NCBI RefSeq assembly: GCF_050948175.1
Contig: NC_135203.1
Span: 3,410,001 to 3,474,000 of the forward strand
Length of the DNA stretch: 64,000 nt
Source: Xylocopa sonorina
Taxonomy: Eukaryota > Arthropoda > Insecta > Hymenoptera > Apidae
Direction: 5' to 3'
Within the stretch, counting starts at the first letter, position 1. Each line of letters begins with the position of its first letter. A model generated the notes under the pieces. It saw only the letters and a program-made list of their open reading frames with translations, did not search any database and had not been told where the DNA came from. The position numbers and the translations under genes were made by a program. Positions 1-10,556 of this stretch are shown here, piece after piece.

Positions 1-1384
1 TAATGCGGCCACGACTTCGCAGTCGCCTTAACGATCCTCATGACCGGCCCCAAATTACACGCTGCCGCATCGGGTGCCATCGTGCGGAACATTAAAGAGC
101 CACGCGTGTGCCTCTGCACTCGTTATGTCGTCCGCGAGCAATTTTATGCAATCGTATGAATCACTCGCAGCGAATTTACATTATAATGGAGAACGCGACT
201 ACGGAGACTTTTAACACCCTCGCGAAATCGTCAGATCTCGCGTAATACGTAGGGGACGTCGTAACGCGTTTACGTTCCGTCGTTTCAATTCGACGTTAAT
301 TATCATCCGGCGCTCCGCTGTTTTATTTCTTAATATCAGTTACAATTATCGCGAATAAATTAACTCCCTGCGAATTTTCATCTTCGTCTGATTAGCGATG
401 CTACAGAAAAACCTTAAAGAAAGAAATTAGAGTATGAATTCTCTATAAATTACTATAATTTTTCGTGACGTTAAAAAATACAATCTCCAAATTCTAATCA
501 CACTTTACGAGCAAATGTTTCTATTTAATTAGGGCTGATTATATGTAGCCACTTTACACCAAGACTGAAGGGATTCAGCTTACAAACAGACTACTTTAAT
601 GAAGAAAATACACATTTTCCTATGAAAAGATAAAATTGTAGAAAAAATAATTGAAACAAACACATTTTCTCGTGATTTTTCATTCTCAAAAATATAACAG
701 TTCGTCAGATCGGGGAAGAATGACAAATTACTGGAATAAATTTCATCTCCTCTCGCTCGCGAGAGGATTCCGTTGACCTGAAAAATATTCGTTCGCCGGC
801 AGACGGAGGATTTTTGAATTGGAGCACGGGTTATGCATCAGTATGGACGTTTTACGTCTCTGCGCGGCGTTCTTCCTCGGCGAGCTCCCTTTCCCACTTC
901 GTTTCCATATCGAATTACATACGAGGAAAAGTTTCGGGTCTGGCTTCGAGGGGGCGAGGTACAAGTTTGATGTGGATATGGATATGGAGTCGAATATATA
1001 CGCCTATCTCGTTCCCTCGTCTTCCGCCCGCTGCTCGTCTCCGGGGCGCACGTTCTTCCGACTCTCTTGATGCTCTTTCAGGTGACAGAAACGTCTCTGA
1101 TTTGTCCGGGGCTTTAATCTCAAGATTGTCCGCCGTTTCAAAGCAATACGCCAGAAAGCATGTTCTATATACCTCGAAGTATGCTTGTTAGACGTGTCGC
1201 ATTCAGGATTTCAAAGACAGGAGCGCGAGACATTTTTCTCCTTCCGACGACGCTACTCGCGGTAATTAAAGGGTTCATTTTTTCGATCGATTGTCTGAGA
1301 AGCGTGTCAAAAGTAATAACGCAATCTTTTATGATCAAACTTTTCTCACTCGTGACAGAAGCAATTGAAATTGATCGCGCTTAT
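1..1384. other. Noncoding sequence, no gene recognised
   Basis: The first 360 bases and 740-1340 are CpG-rich; 420-720 is AT-rich. Open frames near 814-1191 on the plus strand are low-complexity and in conflicting frames, so I do not call them. The only structure is a short perfect hairpin at 748-767. Nothing else is visible. Confidence 0.6.
748..767. other. Perfect 8-bp stem hairpin with CTCG loop
   Basis: TCCTCTCG (748-755) pairs with CGAGAGGA (760-767) across a four-base loop. The sequence shows this directly. No flanking U-run, promoter or paired repeat suggests a function, and a hairpin this size is expected occasionally by chance. Confidence 0.5.
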
Positions 1385-1851
1385 TTATTTTAACTTGAAA
1401 TCTGAGAGTTCGCGATTGTTAAATTTAAAAGTTCTCGTAAATAGTAACAGAATCCTGTCTAGGTGCGCACGGTTATACCAAAGCCCGTGTACTGGCTGAA
1501 ACGAGCCTTCTAAACGAGGTTGGATAACTTCAACCGTGGCAAACAGTATGCGTACCGAGTGTCCGAGCAACTGGCCGAGAGTTAATTTGTCAATATTGCT
1601 AATCATGCGCACCATAATCAAATAAATCGACCAAGTTCTGTAACGGTCCGTACAAAATCAATTTACCTTCTCCTGGCCTTCTGGCCACTCGAATTTGCGC
1701 AAGGAGTTGACCAAACCGAATTCGTTCCTCAATGGCGCTATTCATCTGCAAAAGCAATATAAACTGTGCAGGTGTTTCACCCTTTGGCCACGGGGAAACG
1801 TAATGAATCTCCGTCCCTTTCGCGAGCAACAACTTAATACGTTGCTCAATT
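1385..1851 (-). pseudogene. Possible degraded coding remnant, unidentified, frame-broken
   Basis: Reading the minus strand downward from about 1851, one frame stays open to a stop near 1599. It gives a mixed-composition peptide containing SPWPKGETPAQF and IEERIRFGQLLAQI. The frame shifted by +1 is open from just after a stop near 1660 to 1385, giving SVRILFATVEVIQ and GLWYNRAHLDRILLLF. The two overlap by about 60 bases around 1600-1660, as expected if one coding sequence was broken by a frameshift. A GTAAAT...TTACAG pair lies in the overlap, but the implied 29-base intron is too short to be credible. Unlike most open frames in this window, the residues are balanced rather than Arg/Ser/Pro-rich. 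I do not recognise the family. It could be a pseudogene, a transposon fragment or chance. No start codon with context is visible. Confidence 0.25.
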
Positions 1852-4800
1852 AACGAAGAATTAATAAATTAATAAAATTAAATAATCAAGGATGACACTA
1901 TAAACTACGTTCGATAACTACGTCGATATAAAATTATATTAGACACAAGATTTATGGGGTATTAAAAAACAAAAAATACAAAATACACATTTAACGCAAA
2001 AATACATAGAACAATAAATTTCGTTCTTGCTATATTTATATTGTTATATTATTATTATTGCTGCAGAAAATGCGTATCCCAGGCTCGTCACGAGCTAACG
2101 CAATAATTGAAGTTTGCCCAAAGATCCACGTAACCGGAAACTCTCACTACGGGATACCAGAATTGGCGAACAAAGCAGCATACCAATTTTCCGTTGATCG
2201 ATTCGCGCGGTCCCTCTCGACATCGGGGAACTCGATGATACAAGTAACTTGGCGAGATCTGAATTATGTCCACACGAGGAACGAGAGACGCGGACGCGGC
2301 TCTCGGTAAAGAGCGAGGCAGCGGGGCGAGTATTTGTAATTCCGATTAGTCGGCGCACGGAGAAGAGAGGAGGAAACTTGCCTCGCGGAAACTTACGTGC
2401 AGCGGGGCGGCACTTTTGGCTTGCACGTTTCGACAATCTCGGGGGTTAGGTGTGGGATGGCCAGCGACGAGCACATCCGTGCGCGGCGTTCGCTCTAGCT
2501 GGCTTCTCTATACGTGACGTGGAGATGTACGACTCTGTCTGTCTCGTACAGCGTCGCCCTTCTTCCGTGACCCTGCGTCTCTTCTCTCTCTCTCTTTCTC
2601 TCCCTCATGAATAGCATTGCGATAAATTCGATTAAAACTTCCGTGGTCCTCGGTGGCTTCTATTCGCCCGGCCGTTCGTCGATTCGCTGGTGACAAGGGG
2701 GTGGCGGGGTGGGAAACAAGAAGTCGCGGAAAATTCGGTAAACAGTCGTCACAGTGATCGATGAATTCACGGTATCGCGTAGTAGCCGTTGCACAAGAAT
2801 TTATTAATTTTTGTTGTTGCTAATCTCGTCTGTTCTTTGGGGGGATGATTCTTGAGGATTTTGTGTACAGGCTGATTTCGATATCGTGGATAGACGTGTT
2901 CACGTAGCACCTGATAACTTTATGAATCCTAAAACTTGTTACGTTTGGTTGTTGCATGGTTAAATTTGAAACGACCGACGTCGTCCGTTTTGTGAAATAC
3001 ACGTGTAAACCGGTAGCTGCAAATTACAGAGAGCGTTAAAGCGCGCAACAGCTCGAAATGAACACATTTTCAGGCCGGTAATTTTTCTTCCTCCGTAACA
3101 AGACTAACAACACGCCCTCTCAAGATCTTCCCGGGCGTCCGCTTAATTGTATCTCGCGGCGTGGCGCGTGCCCTTTTTTGGCGTCCGTTCTTAATTACTA
3201 GCGGGTCCTCGTCCGGCCGGAGCCCGATGAGGAAGCATGTTCGAGCGACCTGTCGGTTCATAACTCATCTTCAGGGGCAATGGAAAAAAGCGCGAGCTCT
3301 CGCTCAGACGAAGGGGAACGTGGTGGCGCGCGGGGTGGGAGGGCGGTCGAAAGGAAGAGAGGTGCCGTCGGAAGAGAGGCACGCTGTTCGCTCCTATGGC
3401 ACATACTTGAGAAAGTTTCGGACCCACGGCAGGATAGCGGGCCGGGCAGGGAGCGCGAAACAGTTTGAAGTGCTTGCTAAATGTTGCGGAAAATAATGAC
3501 TGATGGTCGTTGCAACCCCCACGCCGACGCGGTATTCACTCTAACTACCACCATCGTCAGCCATCGTTACCAGGACCATCGGCACCTACTTCTTCCATTC
3601 TGAATGCCACATTATGTTTCCTGTTCACCGGGTGATACGAGAATACGCGGCGATCGTGAGGTTGCATTTGCGCGCGTTTCAGATTTGTAGCCTGTCGCAA
3701 GTGTGGAAGAGTAGGTATTCAGTGGGTTTAGGATTTATATATTTTGGTAATATATTTTATTTTAGGAGTATACATCGCGTTATACAAACCTGATAGACTG
3801 TAAGTACTTTTGCAAACTCGTATTTTCAGAAACAGATTAATGTGTATAAATTTAATTGCTATACGTTTTTTGAATAGCTTGAATTTTATGATTCTGATTT
3901 GACAGCTAAAGCTGAAAATGATAGTTATTGTATATTTGGAAAAAAACATATATGGTTTAATTAAATCTAGGAATATTGCGAGTTTATAGTTTAGTATTAG
4001 AATATTTCTAAATTATGCAGCTCTATCGTACGCTTATCATATTATGTAAATGTGAATAGTAATAAAAAAGAAGATTGTTCTTAATTTTGGCATATAATAT
4101 TCGATAAAATTCATTAAGTAATGCTTCAATTAATGAACTTCCCGTAGTAGATAGCCACGTATGTTTATAAGTAAGAACCGACGTATATGGTGAGACGGCC
4201 AGTTAGTGATGCAAGTATACGTAAGGTCTGACCGCAGTTAAGTAGTACGTACATATAATCAATCAGACCAGGAGAAATATCAGTGTAAGGGCACCACAGA
4301 CATTTTTATTCAATATTCGAGCACTCAAGTAAGGCATATCATAAAAATATTTTACATGAAAAGTTAATTTACGATTAATACAGAAATATATTGATCGATA
4401 AGAAAAATAGAGCCATTCATGATTTACGTTGCGTCGATCGTGCAATATCAAAAGTTCGGATAAATAAAGCGATAGAAATAAAAGTGTCGCGTCGTCGATT
4501 CTCGTTCATTAAAATTCATTCGAAGGCACGAATTTGGTTGTTTCTTTCTGGTGAGCCCCGAGTTGGCAACTTTCGGCGAAGGTGGCGATGGTTTACGAGT
4601 TCCAGTTTTCGCGGACATCCTCCACGCCCTCGTGGCACCCGTGTTCATACACGGCACGCGCACAGACGAAAGTAGTCCGCCAGAACGTTTCTCGAGTAGG
4701 TAACTACTTGTTGTTTACGAGGAAGTAACTTTCCTGCGAACGAATCGGCTCGGCCGAGAACTTTCCAGGATGTATGCTCTTCGAAGTTAATGCCCCGGTA

Positions 4801-5925
4801 ACGGAGCTACCTTGTAGAACGTCCTTCTACTTTCTCGACAGTAGATCCATCGCTTGGCAATTTTTTTTCAACAACTAGAATAATAGAAATGTACCAAATC
4901 AAAATCTTTAACTTTCAAAAAATTCTTTAACCTTCCTCATACTTACTTTCGATCAACTCTTGCTTAACGGAGAAAGTTCATTTAAAACGAATGCAAATTG
5001 CTTTCGATATGCTTTAATTAACTTCGTCCGTATGGTTCTCACGCTATATATTTCCCGTATAATAGGATTTCGGGTACGACTATATTACAGTCCCCACCGT
5101 ATACTATGTGTTTACCTATATTCTTTAGCTTCAGCAGGGGTATGGGTCACGCTGAAGTGCGCCTCGGCATTTAATGAGCAGGATTTCCGTAAATTTGTGA
5201 ACTCGAATCGACCGTCGACCAGAGACGATTTCAGTTTTACATTCCTCTGGCATCTACTTATTTGGCGGCGCGTTAAAAACACGTTGGATACTTTTACCAT
5301 CGGGTCCAGTGAATTTACAGGGAATTATACAAAGGTCCCGTTTCCGCGAGAGGTCCTTTCCATCCGTTAGATGCATCGAAAGCTCGCGCTCATCGCCTTT
5401 CAATATCATAGCCGATGCCTGCACGTAGCGAAAGTTTGGTTCAAACGAGGCAGCCAGGCGGCGGCGTCGGCTACGGGAATCGGTGGCGGAAGGCACACAC
5501 GGAGATCGGAAGGGATATGTAAAAGCCTCCGGGGCGCGCTTGTTGTCCTTATTTATGAAGCCCGTAAGCGGGCACAGACGGCCGGGGCGGCGGAATTAAA
5601 AGTAGAAATTCAATATCGTAGTCGGACCGTGGGCCCGTTCGTCTTCGATATTCCCGGCAAAGTGAAACGGCGCCCCCGGTAATGTATTCGGGACGGCCGT
5701 GTCATCGACGAACGAAAAGTCACCTGGAACGAGATTTCATGAGACCCGTATCAGGGGCAGCGTCCATCGGGGCAAGGGTCTGGGCGTAAAGCGCAGAGGA
5801 CGGCGGAGCAGCTGTGGCAGCTTCTGAAATCGTTCCACGGTACATACGTGTGTACATAGGTGGCGAGAATTAGACCGACAGGAGGTCTGCCGGTGATAGT
5901 GGATAGCTGGGTGGTAGGTGGTAGG
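1852..5925. other. Noncoding sequence with two AT-rich troughs
   Basis: AT-rich troughs lie at about 1852-2060 and 3721-4480; the rest is CpG-rich. Short features are a TC run (2578-2604) and a G-rich patch (2699-2713). A plus-strand open frame at 4960-5370 and several around 3160-3500 and 5371-5682 lack recognisable domains, and the last two are GC-driven. No gene, RNA or mobile element is supported. Confidence 0.6.
2578..2604. repeat. TC microsatellite, interrupted
   Basis: Interrupted (TC)n tract with C/T-only sequence on the plus strand. Simple sequence, no coding content. Confidence 0.8.
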
Positions 5926-6066
5926 CAAGGCGCGAGCGTGTAGGAAGAGAGAGAGAGAGGTGTGTAGTAGTGGGGTGTGTGGGGTTGGTTGGGTGTTCTG
6001 CGCGAGGGGGAAGGTGGTTCAACGGGAGGGGTGGTGGTGTGGGGTAGGGGGTGGTGGTAAGGGGTG
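5926..6066 (+). other. G/T-rich tract with G-quadruplex potential
   Basis: The plus strand carries an interrupted (GA)n run at 5946-5960, followed by many runs of three to five Gs separated by short T, TA, TGTGT or TTGGTT spacers up to about 6066. The spacing of the runs at 5970-5993 and 6025-6066 is compatible with intramolecular G-quadruplexes on the plus strand. The long open frames crossing it on both strands simply reflect biased composition (Gly/Trp/Val one way, Pro/Thr/Leu the other). Confidence 0.5.
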
Positions 6067-6396
6067 GTATCGAGGTCAGCGCGTTTTTCGCCTGCGCGAC
6101 GCTGTGCGCGCTACGGCCCTGCACAAGGTGGGTCGAGAGGACGGTGGGCGTCGGCGTCCTCAGTGCGCCGGCCGGGTTTCAAACCTCGAACCCACGATTG
6201 GGCTTCCACCGTGGTACCAGGAACGCCCAGGATCCGCCAAAACCCACGGGATGGTGTGTACGTGGGCGGCAGATACGCCTCTCCGGGCCTCTTCTACCTC
6301 TTCTTCCGTTTACTCTTTTCTTCTGCTTCTTTTTTTCGCCCGTTGCCAAGGCACACGGGTGGCCACCGTATATATTTGTCCCGACGCGCACCTATC
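6067..6396. other. GC-rich block open in several plus frames
   Basis: Three plus-strand frames are open at once through this block, starting near 5918, 6051 and 6064 and running into the tetranucleotide repeat at 6397-6458. All three ending in the microsatellite, with Tyr/Val/Met repeats, argues against translation. The minus strand at 6180-6230 contains GGTTCGA near paired GGGTTT/AAACCC words that resemble a tRNA T-arm, but no A box or cloverleaf follows. I see no supported gene. Confidence 0.5.
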
Positions 6397-6458
6397 TACG
6401 TATGTATGTATGTATGTATGTACGTAGGTAGGTAGGTAGGTAGGTACGTACGTACGTG
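6397..6458. repeat. Compound tetranucleotide microsatellite TATG/TAGG/TACG
   Basis: Five TATG units (6401-6420) are followed by TACG, five TAGG units and three TACG units. The three block types share the TA-G core, indicating expansion of successive point-mutated variants. Confidence 0.92.
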
Positions 6459-9400
6459 TTCAGACGCGGCTTGTTCTTACTTTTTACCCTGCAGCTGCAC
6501 ACCGCCGCCGCCGTGCATCCGCGCGTGTCCCCCGAGCTTCTGGGCTGCCGTCACGCGGGCACGTGTTTCGATATTTTATGGAAACGGTCGTTCCGCGATA
6601 TTTTATTGCGGCGTTAAAATGTTTTACTTCTCCGCCAGAAATTCTTATGAAATAAGACAAGAACACTATTTTTCTTCTAATTATCGTCATGTTGGAAATA
6701 GCTTTTTGCGTTTCTTGTCGAAGTTGCATGAATTCTATCCTCCGAGGCATGTAAGCAACATCTGTGTACTAATAAAAAATCGTTAATAATTATCTTCGTT
6801 TATTTCGGTGTTAAATACTTTAGTAGATTCAAAGAGACTTCGGTAACACGGTAGCACAACCGATATTCAAGGTTTACGAGCTTTGGTAGATTCGGATGGT
6901 TGCGAGCTGCTGATCAGGGGCCAATCCGGCGAACGAAACCGCGGGAGTTACGGATAAGAATACCGAGGGCAACGTCGTAAAAACCGGTCGGTCTGTTTGC
7001 CAATCACTTACGACAGCTCGTGCACGCTGATCCGTCCAATACGGATCCCCTTACACCACAGGCCTCCGCGTTCAGCGTAGACTTAGTCCTCGCGTGTGCT
7101 TAGCCCGCCGCCCATAAAACCGAATGGTTCAAACTTTGTCCGATAAAAGGAGTATTTCGCTGGCCGTACCGCGCTCTGAAGTATCTTGGATTCTATACGT
7201 TACTCTGCCCACCGGACCTTTTAGTTTCGCGAATCTTTCAGCGCGCTGATTTCACCGCGCACCTGGAAAACCACCCCCTCGACGATAATCGAGCCTCTCC
7301 GAACGAGCGATCGAGGAATTTCCAGGAATGTTTTTCGCAGAACGATGTTCTTCTAATTTCGTTTCGATGGAGAAATTGCACCGCTGTCCGGTGCCAGCGC
7401 GGTATTAATAAATTCAAACACGAGGTCCGACAGGCCTTCCTTTGAAACGGCGTTCTCCGCACGCCACGTCGTTCGCCGTTTACCCGCGTTAAACACGGTT
7501 AAATTTAAACCATAATCGTCGGCCATAATGCATCGAAGTATCCGCGTTAATACCGAAACGGTCGGCGGCGGCGGTGGCCGGGGCGATTGTTCTTAAAACG
7601 GGGCCCCCCCGTTCGAACAGGTGTTGCTGACACAGTTGGTAAACGCGGCGTGTCGATATTAATCGACGATATTTCCAGTTAACGGGCAAACGGCCATCGT
7701 GAGCGTGGGTCAGATCGAAGAAACCGGGGTGAGAGAGAGAGAGAGAGAGAGAGAGGGTGGCCGGGTGGGTGGCTGAGCGGTAGGCGGGGGAGGTTTACGG
7801 TAAAAGGTCGTCTCTCGGCGGACGCAAAAGCCGTTAATGCCGAGCGAGAGAGCCGAGGCAGGCTCTCCCTTCGGTAAACCGAGTTACGCGACTCGGGGAA
7901 CCCTTTGCTTCTTTCCGGATCTAATTAGGAGCCCTTTGGAGCGGTGTAATGCGCCTTTAATCCAGTCGAGGCATCGCCCATAGGCGCCCGCCCCTACTCG
8001 CCGCCCGTCCACCCTCCCGCAGAGCCCTTACTTCCACCTTCCAGGCATCGACCATCGATACTGGTCCTACTGACGACGATCCTTGGGGCGCGGAACCCGC
8101 GCAACGACTAATGATTCCCAACGGTGCGCGATATACCGGATTAATCGTCGTCAGGCTCGATAGTTTAGATGGCCCTTGATCACCGGGGCGGGAGCACTTG
8201 CGCGACTAAATGCCCGGGACAAATTATTCAGCCGGAGGGAAACGAAGTTATCGAATCGGATAAGTGTTACCGGATGCCGCGCGTCCTGTTGCTGGATGAC
8301 GCGTACGTCGGTGGATCGGGACTGGTTCGAGCCACGGGGGTTGCTCGCCGCCGTTGATCTTGACGGCGCGTCCTCCTCGACCGCGAAGATGCGTGTCAGT
8401 GGGTGGAAGTCGGGTTTAAGTCGAGCGCTTCAGTTTCGTCTCGTTGTATTTACTTGAGAATCGTCGATGTTGTTCGGAGGAATACCGCCAACTCGCGGGT
8501 TATTCCAACTCCGGTGCAACAACGCCGTGGAACGAGAACCTCTATTTTATTCGACGTGTTTGCATTTTATTTGATTTAGCAGCTGTATAAGTTGGTATTC
8601 GCGAGATCCTAACTTTCCTTACAAGTCTGTTTCCCAATGTATTCACGTCGCGGAGAGAGGCGAGGATAGTGTCCCGCGTATATATTTTCCCCTCAATTTA
8701 ACGCCGCGCCACCAATTTTAACGACTCGTTGGAGCAATTTTATTGACTTATTTGTTTGCGCGATCCTGAAACGGCTTGTTTTCGCCGGACACGGTACGTC
8801 CATTGGTCGTACGCGTGGAATCGCTACATTACTTATCAGTTCTGGAGAGGACGTTCTTATGATTTCAACATCCGCGCGATCATTCATGGTAGTCCGCTGC
8901 AATAACGCACGCCGTGCGTCCCTTGGAGTCGGGTCAGCTTTCAATTCAGTGGAGAAATGGCGAACCGATATTGCATTTCATATTTTACGACGCTAAGAAA
9001 TGAAATTAGTTCTTATCTACCTTCCGCAATGGTGATGGTGGATAATTATTAACAATGATTACTTAATCGTCTTCCCCGATTATTCTAAAATCTGTCGTGC
9101 CGCGTGTGTAAGACGCGGAGGTCGTTTGGTTCCTGCAGTCAGGCAGGAAATAGGAAAGAGGCTCCGACTACCCCCTCGAGACGTATAACAGGCTTAAAGG
9201 GGGAGTAACTCCGCATTTAACCCTCTCGTACGGTGAAGGAATGCGTACTACACGAGTTAAAAGACGACCGAGCTTGAGTGCCTTACCGTGTTGATGCCGT
9301 GGGGGATGCGGTCACCCTCTCGGACCTTTCGTTCGACGACAATTAGCCCTCTACTGTGGAAATACTGTCTCTCTTCGTCTCTGAGAACATCTCTGGTAAT

Positions 9401-10541
9401 AATCGACGTTTTTCAATTGTTACTGAAATTTACGCGACACTCTTTTGCAGAAAAAGATATTTCATTTACAAAAAGGAGAGAAGGGTGAGAAAGAATTTCT
9501 TCAATTTAAATTAATACAAGTGCAAGAAACGAGTAGTAATTTTATCGAGGTGTTCTATGGTATACGATAATGTTTTCTCGTTAAATTATATATCGTTGGG
9601 CTAATTTGTTTGTGCTCGAAAAAATGCGCGCGGCTTTTTACACCCTTTCTGAAATACACGTCGCCCGTGGAGAGAATAAAAAAAGATACATGAAACCGGG
9701 GGAAGAACGCAATGGTCACCGTGGTGTGCGTAAATCATAACACGTAAAATATTTATAGCATAGCAGGGGTCGGTACAATGGAACAAGTACAGCCGTACGA
9801 AACACACGGCGCTGATGGCTGGCTATTTTATCTTGGACTACTTCGAGGATACTATTTTATAGATGACCGCAAAGAAGTATATCGTCGTTATTGAAAACTC
9901 TTTCGATGGGATTGAATCCCAAGGGGTTGGAAGATGATGGATCAGATTGAGCGACATCTGTCAAAAGTAAAGTTTCAATATTGTAACCGATATGAAAGAG
10001 CGCACATCTACCAGGCTTCTCTGCTATTCAAGATATAAGTTCTGTCCACTATGAATTTGAAATTCTCCGCTTCAGCGGCTTATTAATTCAATGGCTGACC
10101 AATTTCGAGATCTACGGTCAGTGCCAATGATTCGTGACATAAACAGGGTGAATGTATACCTCTAGATATTAGTTCTATAACGCAATCGAAACGATGTAGT
10201 CGATATGATTCGTAATAGAGAGTCGGAAGTCTTGGGTAGTAACAAGTGCTGAAGCGTATCGCGTAATTATATTGAAGATCGAGCATCGAAATGAAATTAG
10301 ACGACGTTAATAACCGCGAGATAAAAATTGTCGCAACGCGCAAAAATTCGCAAGGAAACGTGGGACGTTGAACGGCAATAAAGCATCTTGGAAAAGTTTC
10401 GCGAGCGATCCGAACGAGAGGTAACTTTATCCGGAACTGGCGTCTTCCACTTAATACGCTGGATTCAAAGATCGTTTACGTTCTCCAAAGTAAATTAACG
10501 ACTACATAAATTCATTCCCTGGGAATTAGTATTCGAATCGC
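6459..10541. other. Noncoding CpG-rich sequence
   Basis: No gene is supported. An 11-base direct repeat, CGATATTTTAT, occurs at 6569-6579 and 6596-6606. A (GA)n tract lies at 7731-7755. A GGTTCGAGCC word near 8325-8335 resembles a tRNA B box, but the flanking bases do not form a T-stem. The segment 9880-10350 is less CpG-rich than its surroundings, with no recognisable element. Confidence 0.6.
7731..7755. repeat. GA microsatellite
   Basis: Uninterrupted (GA)n on the plus strand, about 12 units, followed by a G-rich GGGTGGCC stretch. Confidence 0.92.
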
Positions 10542-10556
10542 GGGGGGGGGGGGGGG
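10542..10556 (+). repeat. Poly-G run, 15 bases
   Basis: Fifteen consecutive Gs after CGAATCGC. It is one of four long G runs in the window, all on the plus strand. Exact length is error-prone in sequencing. Confidence 0.9.

Noticed and set aside
6180..6230. GGTTCGA on the minus strand, possible tRNA T-arm
   Set aside because: No A box at tRNA spacing and no acceptor stem; nearby GGGTTT/AAACCC words are not a T-stem.
5918..6435. Three long plus frames (up to 169 codons)
   Set aside because: All run from a G-rich tract into a tetranucleotide microsatellite.
8320..8345. GGTTCGAGCC, B-box-like word
   Set aside because: Flanking bases do not pair as a T-stem and no A box lies upstream.
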